Made by a program: the position numbers and the translations under genes. A stretch of 63,907 nt of DNA, from contig SWBL01000307.1 of NCBI GenBank assembly GCA_024195585.1, positions 1 through 63,907 of the forward strand, written 5' to 3'. Positions within the stretch are counted from its first letter, which is position 1; each line of letters opens with the position of its first letter. A model generated the notes under the pieces. The model had not been told where the DNA came from, did no database searches, and was given only the letters and a program-made list of their open reading frames with translations. Below, piece by piece: positions 1 to 10,887 of the stretch. Origin of the DNA: Aureobasidium sp. EXF-3400 (taxonomy: Eukaryota; Ascomycota; Dothideomycetes; Dothideales; Saccotheciaceae).

Positions 1-1
1 C

Positions 2-2127
2 GGCTCCACCGTCCCCCGCTACTGCTACCACGAGAAGCTCATGATCGCCGGTAACTGTCGTATGTGTCTCGTCGAGGTCGAGCGCGCCCCCAAGCCCGTC
101 GCTTCTTGCGCATGGCCCGTCCAGCCCGGTATGGTCGTCAAGACCGACTCTCCGCTCGTCCACAAGGCCCGTGAGGGTGTCATGGAGTTCCTGCTGGCCA
201 ACCACCCCCTGGACTGCCCCATTTGCGACCAGGGTGGCGAGTGTGATCTCCAGGACCAGAGCATGAGATACGGCGGCGACCGTGGCCGCTTCCACGAGCT
301 TGGTGGCAAGCGTGCCGTCGAGGACAAGAACATTGGTCCTCTCGTCAAGGTGCCTAAACATGCCCATCTCTGCATTCCGGTCGCCATTCGCTGACTAGTT
401 TCCTCCAGACTTCTATGAACCGTTGTATTCACTGCACTCGCTGCATCCGTTTCGCCAACGATGTCGCTGGTGCTCCCGAACTTGGTTCCACTGGCCGTGG
501 CAACGACATGCAGATTGGTACTTACCTCGAGACCGCCCTCGACACTGAACTGTCTGGAAACGTCATCGATCTCTGCCCCGTCGGTGCCCTCACCTCCAAG
601 CCCTACGCCTTCCGCGCCCGTCCCTGGGAGCTCAAGCACACCGAGACTGTTGATGTCATGGATGGTCTCGGTTCCAACATCCGTGTCGACAGCAGAGGCC
701 TCCAGGTCATGCGCATCGTACCCCGTCTGAACGACGATGTCAACGAGGAATGGATTGACGACAGATCCCGTTTCTCATGCGACGGTCTCAGCACCCAGCG
801 TCTCACCACCCCCCTTATCCGCGAGGGTTCCACCTTCAAGCCCGCCACCTGGGAGAACGTCCTGGTCGAGATCTCTGAGAAGTTCAAGCAGCTTCAGCCC
901 AAGGGTGACGAATTCAAGATCGTTGCTGGTCACACCATGGATACCGAGTCGCTCGTCGCCGCAAAGGATCTCGCCAACCGCCTCGGCTCCGAGAACCTGG
1001 CCCTTGATCAGCCCCAGGGTAGCTCTCCTCTGGCCCACGGTGTCGATGTCCGCGCCAACTTCACATTCAACTCCAAGATCACCGGTGTCGAACAGGCCGA
1101 TGCCATCCTTCTTGTCGGAACCAACCCCCGCCACGAGGCTGCTGTTTTGAACGCTCGCATCCGCAAGCAATGGATCCGCTCCGACCTCGAGGTCGGTCTT
1201 GTTGGTGAGGACTTCGAGTCTACCTTCGAGTACGAGAACCTCGGTGCCGATGCCAACGCTCTCAAGTCTGCCCTTTCTGGACCTTTCGCCGAGAAGTTGA
1301 AGAACGCCGAGCGCCCCATGATTATTGTTGGTAGCGCTATCGCCGAGCACCCTGACGCCAAGGCTATCTTCGAGACTGTCGGTAAGTTCGTTGGAGAGAA
1401 CAAGGCCAACTTCGCCACTGAGGAGTGGAACGGATACAACGTTCTCCAGCGTGCTGCTGCCCGTACTGGCGCCTACGAGATTGGTTGGGGTGTAAGCAAC
1501 CCCGCCACTGCCCAGGTCACCCCCAAGATGGTCTGGCTCCTTGGTGCCGACGAGATCGAGGCCGCCGACATTCCCAAGGACGCCTTCGTCATCTACCAGG
1601 GCTCTCACGGTGACAAGGGTGCTCAACTCGCCGATGTTATTCTCCCCGGTGCCACCTACACCGAGAAGAGCGGAACTTACGTCAACACCGAAGGCCGTAC
1701 CCAGATGGCTCGCGCCGCCTGTGGTGTCTACGGTGCCGCCCGTGAGGACTGGAAGATTCTCCGTGCTGTCTCCGAGGCCCTGAACGTCACCCTTCCTTAC
1801 GATGACATTGAGATGCTCCGCGACCGCATGAACGAGATTTCGCCCGCTCTTTCCGCCTACGATGTTGCTGAGCCCACTTCGCAAGAAGTTGCTGCTCTCT
1901 CCAAGGTCCAACTTGTTGAGGCCAACCAGGGTGCCAAGGTCACCGGCACTGCCCTCAAGAAGCCCATCGCCGACTTCTTCTTCACCAACGCCATTTCAAG
2001 ATCTTCGCCAACCATGGCTCGCTGCTCAGCATCAAAGGCTCAAGGCAACGCAAAGACCAACTTCATGGCACCTGGCGAGCCCGACGCTCAAGTACACTAC
2101 GGACCTAACGCTGTTGCCAGCGCATAA
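2..2127 (+). CDS. nuo78: NADH:ubiquinone oxidoreductase 75/78-kDa subunit (complex I, NDUFS1-type), 5' partial
   Basis: This is the largest iron-sulfur subunit of mitochondrial complex I, in the NADH-oxidising arm on the matrix side, carrying electrons from FMN through its clusters. Exon 1 is open from the window edge (frame at base 2) to 349, an intron runs 350-408 (GTGCCT...CAG), and exon 2 runs 409-2127. The join restores [11 protein letters not shown]. Visible ligands are the 2Fe-2S cysteines (CYHEK...CRMC), the HxxxCxxCx5C set in [15 protein letters not shown], and the 4Fe-4S set CIHCTRC plus the later CPVGAL cysteine. The molybdopterin-oxidoreductase-like body follows. The protein ends in the family-typical segment near [12 protein letters not shown]. 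The mitochondrial targeting peptide and the first cysteine region lie left of the window. Identification is very secure. Confidence 0.97.
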
Positions 2128-3823
2128 GCCACTACCAGTTTGCTGTAGATTATAATTACACCAGACGGCGCTCTTACGAACACACAATGCCGAGTCCGGA
2201 GTGATAGAGGATGGAGATTTGAAGGAGGGATATACCCAAGCATCTGAGGATATACCCGGAGTGGCTCGAGAAGAAGAAGCAGCAGCAGTGTCACTTAGCA
2301 GAGGGACTTCTGCACAAAGGAAAGATGAAAGGGGATTTTTCCATTTACAAACACTGCCCCCCCGAAGACCGGCGAACATGGGCGTTCTGACTGTATTCGA
2401 TATGCTTCTTTATTTTCCATTTGTTACCTTTTTTGTTTAGCATAGTCGCGGTCATGGAAATGTTGTACATATTAAAACTTTTACTCTGTCGTTCTCGTTG
2501 TGGTGCTTGATATGAACTTGGCGGTCAGTCAGATGGCAGCAAGCAGATGACTTGGCCCGCTTCCTTCACTGGCTACACAGCGACACATGTTAGTCAAGGA
2601 AGCTGTCATGTTTCATGCTAGCAAAGCGGTCAGTTGCAGTCGTTTGAGCATGTGACTTGTTTCCAATCTCTGAAGCGCTATCTTCCCTTTTCCCCCTTCC
2701 AAGTCTTGGAGACATGGGGGAAGGATGTCGGAGATGGCGTTTTGCGCACGGGGCATGACAGTTGATGGGATTCTTGCTTCAGGTTTGCGGAGGCCCCGGG
2801 GATCGAGCTTGAGGCTTGAGTCGAGGACATTGATGGCTTGATGACTCGCAGCTCTGTTTTTCTCTTGAAGTGAGAACTGGTATACGAGGTAGAGAATGAG
2901 GTCTGGTTTATGCTCTCTTGTCTGCAGCAGAGACAACGGTGTTGACAGAGAAGACAAAAAATGGTTGGCTCCGGATAATCAGGGAGAGTGATCGACAATC
3001 GTCCAGGTTCAAGGGGACGCGACAAGCCACGACGCATGGCAAAGGATGATTGAAGCAGTTTGCACAAGCAAAAGGATCGCTTTCTCGCTCTTTCCTTCAC
3101 CCGGATTAAACCATACGTCGTGTCATCCTCTTACCGCCATTTCCGGCCTCGATTACCTCCCTCGCAATATAGCCAGCCATCGTAAGCTGCAGGTTTTCTG
3201 TTGATCTCAGCGACGTCATTGGTCCCTTATCAGTCTTTGCGCCGATTCGCCGTCGTCTGTTGGGCTCAGGGCGTCGATAGTCGTGTCAAAGTTGGTGGAT
3301 AGAGCTATCGAGCAGGTGTTGTGATATTCGGCACGTGTGGACCTCAATTCGTCCTAGCACTCTTTTTGAACCTCTTCTTCGTTCTTCTTTCCTGCCTCGA
3401 TCGCCAGGCAAGGAGAGATTGAGCGAGCTCACGACCGCCAAAATTCCCAAACCAGCCAACATTCCATTGCACACTCTTTCGTCGTCGTCACGGCACTTGG
3501 CCAACACCCGCAGCGCCGATTCTTTTGACGAAAAGCGATACTCTGACGGTGACCGTCGGCGGCGCTCGTCCGACTCTGCCCATAGCGACTTCAGCCTTTG
3601 GAGCGACACGGGTGACTTGGTTGACCAGTTCGACAACGAAGACGACCCCCTTCGCGCCGCTCTTAACCTCCAGCACCAGAGCCCCAGTAGTCGGCGTAAC
3701 AAGAACAAGCACGTACGCTACCAGAGCGGTACCAAAGAGGGTGCAATCAGCAAGAACGACATCCCCATCCCCAATCCCCCACCGCGCCAAATCTCCCAAG
3801 CCGAACGCATCATCGCCTTCATC
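2128..3823. other. Intergenic: 3' flank of complex I gene and leader of sugar transporter gene
   Basis: No complete gene is seen here. The first part is the 3' flank of the complex I gene. From about 3308 a plus-strand frame stays open into the downstream transporter without any ATG before 3824. That stretch looks protein-like and is treated in the findings. Confidence 0.5.
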
Positions 3824-5576
3824 ATGGCTCCCAATGATGGTCCCTCGCGCATGCATGGCCTCCACGGCAAAAAGCTCATCTACTTCACCTCGGTCTTCGT
3901 CTCGTTAGGTGTTTTCCTGTTTGGCTATGATCAGGGTGTCATGAGTGGTATCATTACCGGCACCTACTTCAAGAGCTACTTCAACCAGCCCACAAGAGCA
4001 GAGATTGGCACAATGGTTGCCATTCTCGAGGTCGGAGCTTTCATATCCTCTCTAGGAGTTGGTCGTATCGGCGACATTCTCGGTCGTCGACGCACCATTC
4101 TCTACGGAGCTGTCATTTTTGTCATTGGCGGTGCTTTCCAAACGTTTGCTACCGGTATGCCTATGATGATGCTCGGTCGTATCATTGCTGGTCTGGGTGT
4201 CGGTGCGCTTTCGACCATTGTGCCTGTGTACCAGTCTGAGATCTCACCACCCCACAACCGTGGAAAGCTCGCGTGTATTGAGTTCTCGGGCAACATTGTT
4301 GGTTATGCCTCGAGTGTCTGGGTCGACTACTTCTGCTCCTTCATCCACAATGACTGGAGTTGGAGACTGCCCTTGTTCATGCAATGTTTCATGGGCTCGT
4401 TGCTCATTCTTGGCTCTCTTTTGATTTGCGAATCTCCCAGGCAAGTCTTACTCTCTGTGCTATTCGTGACTGATACTGATAATCTCGTCAAGATGGCTGC
4501 TTGACAATGACCACGACGAAGAAGGTATTGTCGTTATCGCCAACCTCTACGGCAAGGGCGACATCCACAACCAAAAGGCTCGTGACGAGTACCGCGAAAT
4601 CAAGATGAATGTGCTGCTTCAGCGCCAAGAGGGCGAGCGCAGCTACAAGGACATGTTCAAACGCTACTACAAGCGTGTCTTTATCGCCATGTCTGCCCAA
4701 GCTCTCGCTCAACTCAACGGCATCAACGTCATCTCCTACTACGCTCCTCTGGTCTTTGAGCAAGCTGGCTGGGTTGGCCGCGATGCCATCCTTATGACTG
4801 GTATTAACGGTCTCACCTACCTGCTCTCCACGATACCCCCCTGGTACCTGGTCGACCGCCTCGGCCGTCGTCCCATCTTGATGTGGGGTGCTGTTGCCAT
4901 GATCATTTCGCTCTCGGCCATATCGTACTTCATCTACATCGACATCCATCTCACCCCACGTATGGTCGTCATCTTCGTTGTGCTCTACAATGCGGCCTTC
5001 GGTGCTTCATGGGGACCCATTCCCTGGCTCTACCCGCCAGAGATTCTTCCTCTGAGCATTCGTGCCAAGGGAGCTTCTCTGTCTACTGCGTCCAATTGGG
5101 CATTCAACTGGTTGGTCGGAGAGTTGACTCCAATCCTCCAGGACCTCATCCAGTGGCGTCTGTACTTGATGCATGCATTCTTCTGCGCTGTTTCATTCGT
5201 TGTGGTCTATTTCTGTTTTCCGGAGACCGCAAATGTAAGGCTGGAAGACATGAACAGCATCTTCGGCGACGCCTCCACCATCGCACCCTCGCCCCAAACC
5301 CTCGCCGAAGCCGAATCGCTCTTCAGCCGCAGTCCTGCACCTTCCATGCACCTCGATCACGACGGCGACGCACCCCAAGACTCCAATATCCCTGACTTGG
5401 ATATCGACCCTCCTGCCGTTGATGTGCAAAACGGCAAACCTATGTTTAGTGCTAAAGATACTGATTCTGAAGGGCTGGGTGGCTGGATATCCAATCTTGT
5501 TAAGAAGAAGGGAGATGGTGAGTCGAGTAAGGCGGAGAGTGGAAAGTATAGACGTGTTGGACAGGATGAGGATTGA
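3824..5576 (+). CDS. MFS sugar (hexose-type) transporter
   Basis: A 12-TMS sugar porter, probably in the plasma membrane. Exon 1 runs to 4440, an intron spans 4441-4492, and exon 2 runs 4493-5576. The join restores ESPRWLLDND, the usual sequence after TM6. The donor is GC rather than GT (AG|GCAAGT). Family marks are FGYDQGVMSG in TM1, GRIGDILGRRR (loop 2-3), QLNGINVISYYAP in TM7 and VDRLGRRP in loop 8-9. A hydrophilic C-tail of about 100 residues follows the last helix. The first in-frame ATG is at 3824 and gives about 566 aa. The frame is open for about 160 more codons upstream and encodes a Ser/Arg-rich, acidic sequence without a Met. The true N-terminus may therefore come from an upstream exon. 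Substrate is not determined. Confidence 0.9.
4441..4492 (+). other. GC-AG intron
   Basis: A 52-bp intron with donor AG|GCAAGT and acceptor CAAG. Only this splice restores the conserved PESPRW-like junction. The two nearby GT candidates lead to a stop codon in the downstream frame. GC-AG introns are a minor natural class. Confidence 0.75.
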
Positions 5577-6522
5577 GTGGTGAGATGACGGGATAAGGAA
5601 AGGGAAGGTGCATTGTGTGATGGAGTTTTTCTTCAGTTGTGTTGTTCTGTATGATTTTTGTACAGAATGTGGTTATGAATGTATGGAAAGAAGATCTGGA
5701 AGTAGATAAAATGGATGTAGATTTTGTGCATTTTCTTTTTTGCGCATGGATGATTTTCAATGGTAGCGTTTGTTGATAATCTCCAAGAGTGGCTTCGTCC
5801 TTCGTTAATTGGAGATTCAAATTTCTGCAAATACACGGAAAAACCTGTCTGCAATGGCAATGACTAGTAGATGTTTAATCCAATTTCTGAAATATGTTAA
5901 TCGGAGAATGTTCTTTAACGCAAATCTAACATCAGTCATCTCACTACCCCATAACAACAGTAGAGCAGGAAACAAATATCCAGAAGTATACTGACAGGGT
6001 GTTCCTCATCACCAAGCCAGCCTGGGGAAAAATATAGTTCACCAGAGCATTTATGTTAGCAGGATGTAGAGACTAGCTACCACAGTATACAATTTACTAT
6101 CGATGAGCACGTTATCACTATCTCTCCATATCATTCTTTAACTCGAGGATCTTTTATCCCCGGCCATGCCTAAGGCGAATCACTAAGGTAAGGTTTTTTG
6201 ACAATCGTGATATCGCGCCATTTCTGCGGCGTTTTTCGTCAGTATGCGAGGTATGGATCTCGTGGGATGCGCTACGCGTCCTATTCCTTTGAGCATAATG
6301 ATGTGGATACAGCCAATAATAAATTTGTATCAACTATGGCGTTATCTGTACTAAGCTTTGAAAATATGTAGGGCATACAATAAGGATGCAAAGACGACAT
6401 GTGTAGAGAAGTATATATATACCGTTTCTGGCCTGACTTACTGGAGGACATTCAAACCTTGCTTTCCAAGCAAAACTAAGCATTCGCCATCCTTGCTCGA
6501 AAAGCTTGGCCTTTGATCAGCT
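5577..6522. other. Intergenic, AT-rich
   Basis: This is the 3' flank of the sugar transporter followed by the promoter of the permease. There is a TATA-like run at about 6412-6420 (tatatatac), some 100 bp before the permease ATG. No gene is seen. Confidence 0.6.
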
Positions 6523-8186
6523 ATGGAATCATTCAAGGGTGAGCAGTCGGCGACGCAAGCAGTCTCGGTCTCACCGTCTGAGCAAGACCTTCGCGGTAGT
6601 GCCACCGAGCCCAAAGTCGGCGAGCTTTTACCAGGCGAGGCAGAAGCAGGTGGCTTAGGCCGACATCTGGGACTATGGTCCACAGTGGCTTTAATGTTTG
6701 TTTTCTCCCTCCCTCCCTCCCTACCCAATCACCCAATCTGTCTTCCCTTTTCTTTGCTGACGGTTGCAGTATCGGTCGCATTATCGGGACTGGTATCTTC
6801 TCTACTCCTTCATCAGTGGTGGCTAGTGTAGGAAGTGTTGGAGCAGCGTTTATGCTCTGGTTACTCGGTCTGGCTTCTTGTATGTCTGGACTCTTTATCT
6901 GGTTGGAACTTGGTTGTATGATTCCTAGATCTGGAGGTGAGAAGGTATATCTGGAAGCTGCGTACAAGAGACCGAAATTGCTTGCGACAACATTCTTCGC
7001 ATGGCAAGCCATCATTCTTGGGTTCACTGCTTCCGGCTGTATTGTGTTTGCGACTTATGTCATCAAGGCTGCCGGTCGTACGGCTACCGAATGGGAGAAG
7101 AGAGGGATTGCACTTACGGTCGTCACCTTCATCTGTCTGGCTCACACTGTTGTGCCGCGATGGGCTGTTCGCGGTATGAATGCTCTGGTGGTGATCAAAG
7201 TCGGAGTCCTGGTATTCATCGTCGTCACGGGCTGGGCTGTACTGGGAGGTGCTACCAAGGATCGCATTCCCCACCCCACCGCCAGCTTCCACGATGCCTT
7301 TGCTGGTACGACCTCGAGTGGCTATCTCTGGGCCACAGCTTTGTTCAAAGTCTTGAACTCGTATGCTGGATGGTCGAATGCTGCATACGTCCTCAATGAG
7401 GTCAAAAACCCCGTACGGACATTGAAGATCGCTGGTCCTCTGAGCTTAGCCATATGCGGTATCCTATACATGATGGCGAATGTATCCTACTTCGCCGCCG
7501 GCACACCTCATGAAGTAGCCAAAAGCGGACTCACCGTCGCCGGTTTCTTCATGCACAAAGTCTTTGGCCCCACAGCCGAAAAAGCCATCAGTGTACTCAT
7601 CGCAATCTCAGCGTTTGGAAACGTGATGACTGTTACTTTTGCCCAAGCACGAGTTAACCAGGAACTCGCCAAAGAAGGCGTGATACCCTTCCCTCGCTTT
7701 TGGGCTTCTGGGTGGCCATCTGGTGCTCCCAGTGCTGGGTTACTGCTTCATTGGATTCCAAGTGCGATTGTTATTATTGCTATTCCGTTCGGCGATGCGT
7801 ATAATTTCATCCTCGATGTTGAAGGCTACCCAGGCTCTGTGGTCAATTTCCTCGTGGTGGTGGGATTCTTCTACCTCCGCTATTCTGAGCCTCAGCTTCC
7901 ACGCCCTTTCCGGTGCTGGCTACCTGTTGCTGCATTTTACATGGTTGTGCAGGCCTTCCTGATGGTTGCGCCCTTTTTGCGACCGCCCGGTGGGAAAGGC
8001 GATACGAGTTTGCCTTATTGGTTGTATCCTGTTGTTGGAATTGTGGTGTTGACGGTCTCGGTGTGTTATTGGATTGTTTGGCGCAAGGTGTTGCCGTGGG
8101 TTGGAGGGTATAGACTTGAGGCTGATCATGTGAAGTTGGCGGATGGTACTGCTGTGGTGGAATGGCGCAGAGTCAAGCGTGTCTAG
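6523..8186 (+). CDS. Amino acid permease (LAT/methionine-permease type, APC superfamily)
   Basis: A plasma-membrane amino acid importer of about 529 aa. Exon 1 is 6523-6695, the intron is 6696-6769 (GTTTGT...GCAG, containing a short CCCT repeat), and exon 2 is 6770-8186. The join gives VALIIGRIIGTGIFSTPS, matching the TM1 substrate-binding motif of yeast Mup1/Mup3 relatives (usually FNRIIGTGIF). A hydrophilic N-tail of about 55 residues precedes about 12 membrane segments. The conserved WSNAAYVLNEVKNP region in the middle and the short basic C-tail also fit the family. Methionine or GABA-like substrates are family knowledge only; the sequence does not fix specificity. Confidence 0.9.
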
Positions 8187-8967
8187 TGTGCTGACGATTT
8201 TCTGTGGTTCCTCAACGTGGTCTATATGTTGTGGTAGTATTTCAAAAGTTCAGTTATATGTTCGTGGTAGTTGTAGGATAGAAGCCAGGCTTGGTATAAG
8301 ATATGTGTTGGACTGATCTAAGAAAGGCAGGTCTGACGAGCGAGCTCTTTCCCGTTGGCCGCTTGCCGTTTGCCGTGCGGCTGGCGCGTCGGCAAGCCCG
8401 TCTTCCGTAGTGGCCGAGGAGCCCTGGGGGCGCACTTGGCTCTCATCTCACTTTCGGGCTCAGTCTGGCTGAGATGAGTAAGAGATGAGCATGAGCTGAG
8501 CAAGGCAGAGCATCTAGGGCTAAGAGTGTTGCGCGACCTTCTGTCTTTCTTACTCTGATTTGAGTCTACCTTCTGCTCTTCTCGCAGCTTGTGTCTTGCT
8601 ATCCTTTGCTTTTTCTACACAGTCGTCGTCGTCACTGTATTCTTTTCCCCACAAACCGCTTTCCTTTATAGCCGTTCTGAGTCGTGCCGGATACAGACGG
8701 AGAGATCGATTATATCATTGCAAGGGTCTTGGGAGCCGCGTGTCTCGTCGTCTATTCTGCTTGGGGGGTTGCGACTCTTCTCCTTTGCCTCTGCATATAC
8801 TCTCTTGGACACTTTTGTTGTGGACTTTGGCGCGGATAGCACTGGTCTTTTCGCCACCTTCTTGAGCACGGCTTTTCTGGATTTCGAGCAGGCTTGAGGA
8901 TATACACGGCAATCGCAGAGCATCACAGTCGCAAAAGCATAGGACTAGAGGCAGACACAAGGCCACC
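8187..8967. other. Intergenic with GC-rich inverted repeats
   Basis: This holds the 3' flank of the permease and the leader of the small membrane-protein gene. Two perfect inverted repeats are visible: GCTTGCCG (8361-8368) with CGGCAAGC (8390-8397), and CTCATCTCA (8442-8450) with TGAGATGAG (8470-8478). Open frames of about 100 codons around 8560-8897 have no family features and are probably leader sequence. Confidence 0.5.
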
Positions 8968-9364
8968 ATGTCGCAATCACCTCTCCCATCAACTCTCCTC
9001 GTAAGTCTTGCTTTGCCCCGTCCCTCATACTTCCACTGACACTCTTTCCGCTTAGACACTTCTACTTCCCTTCATCTTCTCCCTATCCCTCTACCTCAGC
9101 ATATCCTACCTGATCCTCCCATTCTGGCGCTCTCAACAACAAAACCTACCTATCGATACCGTATCCTCACTAGCGCGACGAGCAAAAGATAATGTCAAAC
9201 AAGGAGTGTGGAAATTAGCAAAGAGGTTCAGGAAACAAGAGGACTGGGATGAAGATGCCGGTGAAGAGGATGAAGAGTCAGGAATGTTGAATTATGAGGA
9301 GGATAGGGGGAGGTTGTGGAGGGGGACTGTGGTAGTGTCAGATGAGGATGAAAATGGAAGATGA
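8968..9364 (+). CDS. Small single-pass membrane protein, unknown function (113 aa)
   Basis: Exon 1 is 8968-9000 (11 codons, Kozak-like GCCACCATG), the intron is 9001-9055 with consensus GTAAGT donor and TTAG acceptor, and exon 2 is 9056-9364. Spliced, it encodes 113 aa with a hydrophobic stretch at about residues 10-33, then a basic amphipathic segment rich in Lys/Arg (about 50-70) and an acidic Glu/Asp-rich tail. The neat intron and strong start context support a real gene. I do not recognise the family. The pattern would suit a tail-exposed ER or organelle membrane protein, which is inference only. Confidence 0.65.
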
Positions 9365-10887
9365 GGGAAGGGAAAAGGGAATGGAAAGATACAAGGGAAA
9401 TAGGAGGCGTGCTGGTTCGCGCTTAGGTTCGAGGTCGACGATAAGTCGAGGCTTCGAGGAAGCCAGCAGTGACCAGGCGAGCAACGTTCGAGCCTGCGAG
9501 CTTTTTGCTCAGAGCGTGATATCGTTCATATACGACACACGGCTCGGAGCACCCTAGAGTCTGATAACCGCCATCAGACAAGGCTGCTCTGATATACAGA
9601 TTCACGCAGCTGTTGTGTCTACAAGAGCTGCAATCTGCAGACACAACAGCTGCAATCTGCGTAGGCCACATCCCGGAAGCCTCTATATTCGACAACAAGG
9701 CCGGAGAAACTGGCCAGCATCTTCAAGACATATATATCAAATCTCGTATAATACCTCGAAATACTCATCTCATCTGTATCTCATAACGCATACCATAGAT
9801 AAGCAAGTCCAAAATGACATCAGCAGCAATTCCATGATCCAGATCAGCTATCTCGTAACATTGGTAAAGATCATCAAGATGATACGGATTGCACCATCAA
9901 TTGAAAGCGGTAGAACAAGAAAGGGGTCTCACTAGACCTGATCATCACCGCACCGACTGCTGTACAAGGTGGCTTTCATGCTGATCAAAAAGTCGAGAAG
10001 TCTATTCTAGACCCTTGCGATCTACCAAGACTGCCAACGCCCGGTTTTACCGACGCAGGCAAGCAGAACAGACGGTGCAGATCTAACTCTTTCTCATCTC
10101 AATGCTCATCTCAGTACTGACCGACTATTTGTGATTTACTTGCGTGCTTGCAATAGAGGCAGAAAGCAGCTTGGAAAAAAAAAGTCGACCGCTTACAATG
10201 CGAAGAGTTTATCTATACTTTTTTATTTTTGCCTTTTTGCCGCCACATGCATATGACATGTGCTTGTCGTGTGCCTTTTTTTGATCCTCAAGGGTCTGCC
10301 TGTTTTCCAGAAGGATTCCAACGGATGCAAGAAGGAAGTCACATCGATACCATGACGTGCTGTTTGCAGCAAACATACCACTTTTTGCTTGTGCTTCCAG
10401 TCTTCTTATCGTGACACTGTTGACCAGTGCAATTGTTGATGCCTAACATGGCGAGATGTGTGAAGCTGCTGCCTTCTGAAAGATACAGATGATTGACATG
10501 TTTTTTACTTTTTTGGCAGCAATGCTGTTTTTGGATGCGAGATCCGGTGCGAGGTAAAACGCTCGGACTCGTGCTTTGTTGGCCTCGACGTGGCGCCCCC
10601 ATAACATGATCGACCGTTGGAATCCCCCATCGCCTTTTTTCGCCATCCGGGTGTTGATGTTTTTCATGGGGTATTCCAAGTCATGGGCGCTGAGAGGCGT
10701 AGCAAACGGGTAATGCGGACGTAAAGGGCAGGGGTCTTGTTGTTTCAATTGATCTTTTTCTTTTCTCATCTACCTCTCTTCTTCTCTCTGACATCTCTAT
10801 CCCTTGCTTTGCTGTTTTGTCTTGCAATATATCCTCCGTTAAGACGCCCTTTACACCTACGAATCATTCCTATCACTCGTCACAAAG
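9365..10887. other. Intergenic with perfect 15-bp inverted repeat
   Basis: About 1.5 kb without a supportable gene. It contains a perfect 15-bp inverted repeat at 9606-9620 and 9639-9653, described separately. A pyrimidine-rich run at about 10750-10800 probably marks the promoter and leader of the next gene. Confidence 0.6.
9606..9653. repeat. Perfect 15-bp inverted repeat (hairpin-capable), overlapped by a 13-bp direct repeat
   Basis: GCAGCTGTTGTGTCT at 9606-9620 is the exact reverse complement of AGACACAACAGCTGC at 9639-9653, with an 18-bp loop. The 13-mer AGCTGCAATCTGC occurs directly repeated at 9626-9638 and 9648-9660. Function is unknown. Confidence 0.85.

Noticed and set aside
775..1911. 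378-codon minus-strand frame
   Set aside because: It is fully antisense to the conserved complex I exon and arises from codon bias; no family features.
2613..3100. Overlapping minus-strand frames of 114 and 140 codons
   Set aside because: No family features, no splice signals, and composition like the surrounding noncoding DNA.
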